Shown in pieces: positions 63,504 through 64,000 of a DNA stretch of 64,000 nucleotides. This stretch comes from Odobenus rosmarus divergens (Eukaryota; Chordata; Mammalia; Carnivora; Odobenidae). The stretch covers positions 2,305,365 through 2,369,364 of the forward strand of contig NW_004450479.1 in NCBI RefSeq assembly GCF_000321225.1. The letters run 5' to 3'. The notes beneath the pieces are model-generated. The model worked only from the letters and a program-made list of their open reading frames with translations. It was not told the DNA's origin and did no database searches. The position numbers and the translations under genes were made by a program. Every line of letters starts with the position of its first letter. The stretch's first letter is position 1.

Positions 63504-64000
63504 CTGGTCCCAGGAGAGAAGACAGAAACACGGAGTTGAAGCCACCAGGGGTGTGAGAGGGGTCCCCTTCATTGCCCTCAGCGCCACGTCGGCTGGGCAG
63601 GGAACCAAGGCCCCCGAGGGGTGGAGACAGCTCCCATGGAGGGGCCATCCCACTGCCCTGCCCTCCCCAACAAACCCTGAGCACACCCCACTTCCCAGGC
63701 CTAGTGGCCCCAGGGCCTTTGCTGGGAGCTACCACCAATGGTGCAGTCCAGAAACCCTGCCTGGTGGAGGGGGCCCCTCCATGCCTGCAAGGGTCCAACT
63801 TCCATCTCAGAAATGGCCCCAGGTTCTTCTCAACACTGCCAGGGCCATTCCAAAACGTTGGGGAAGAGATGATAAAGGAGGGTTCCACCCATTCCTTCCA
63901 CTCCCCCAGAGGCCAGGTGGGGGGGCAAGGGGGATGAGGGGGTGGGAACTGGGGAGGGGGAGGAGTGGGGCCAGGCTAGGGGGTGGGGCCAGGGGTGGGG
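63504..64000 (-). other. Intron 5' of exon 1, G-rich at the window edge
   Basis: No exon supported. From about 63905 the + strand is dominated by runs of four to seven G (for example GGTGGGGGGGCAAGGGGGAT), capable of G-quadruplexes on + and i-motifs on the sense (minus) strand. Confidence 0.6.

Noticed and set aside
1..64000. A novel defence operon or other multi-gene system
   Set aside because: The window is one known mammalian gene with introns and retroelements. RNF213 is itself an antimicrobial factor but is already described.

Overview
The window is nuclear DNA from a mammal, almost certainly a carnivoran. It is strewn with tRNA-Lys-derived Can-SINEs (heads reading GGCGCCTGGGTGGCTCAG, tails AAATAAATAAAATCTT, often with target-site duplications) and carries carnivore-type young L1 3' ends. 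The SINE variant looks more like Arctoidea (bears, seals, mustelids) than dog; that finer placement is inference. Nothing looks bacterial, viral or plasmid-borne.

The whole 64 kb lies inside one gene on the minus strand, RNF213 (mysterin), a giant AAA+ ATPase and E3 ubiquitin ligase. I place 44 coding exons, from 63503 (most 5') down to 2191 (most 3'), by reading the minus strand and requiring AG acceptors, GT donors and matching codon phase at every junction. They join into one open frame of 11,716 nt, about 3,905 codons, or three quarters of a protein that is about 5,200 residues in human. Anchoring on the ATPase motifs gives human residues about 595 to 4500. The 5' exons lie beyond 64000. 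The RZ finger, the C-terminal part and the 3' UTR lie beyond position 1.

Layout in transcription order (high to low coordinates): exons 1-13 (63503 to 41345) encode helical N-terminal arm and linker; exons 14-19 (40355 to 34463) lead into the AAA+ core, with exons 17 and 18 sharing a P-loop; exon 20 (33876 to 30268) is a 3,609-nt giant carrying the two catalytic ATPase units, AAA3 and AAA4; exons 21-27 (28479 to 24435) finish the core and the hinge; exons 28-33 begin the E3 module; exons 34-35 carry the approach to the RING and the RING itself (11846 to 11664); exons 36-44 continue the E3 shell and stop at the threonine just before the RZ finger.

Introns hold about 30 Can-SINE copies or fragments, several L1 pieces (two nested insertions), a roughly 1.35-kb hAT-Charlie DNA transposon, a MER5A relic, simple repeats, a Z-DNA-prone tract and a CpG-rich block beside exon 8. 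I see no second protein-coding gene, RNA gene or unknown multi-gene system. The most interesting items are a 46-bp inverted copy of exon 17 in the intron before exon 15, a probable GC-AG intron after exon 39, the RING on an in-frame cassette-type exon, and a head-to-head SINE chimera inside one target-site duplication.
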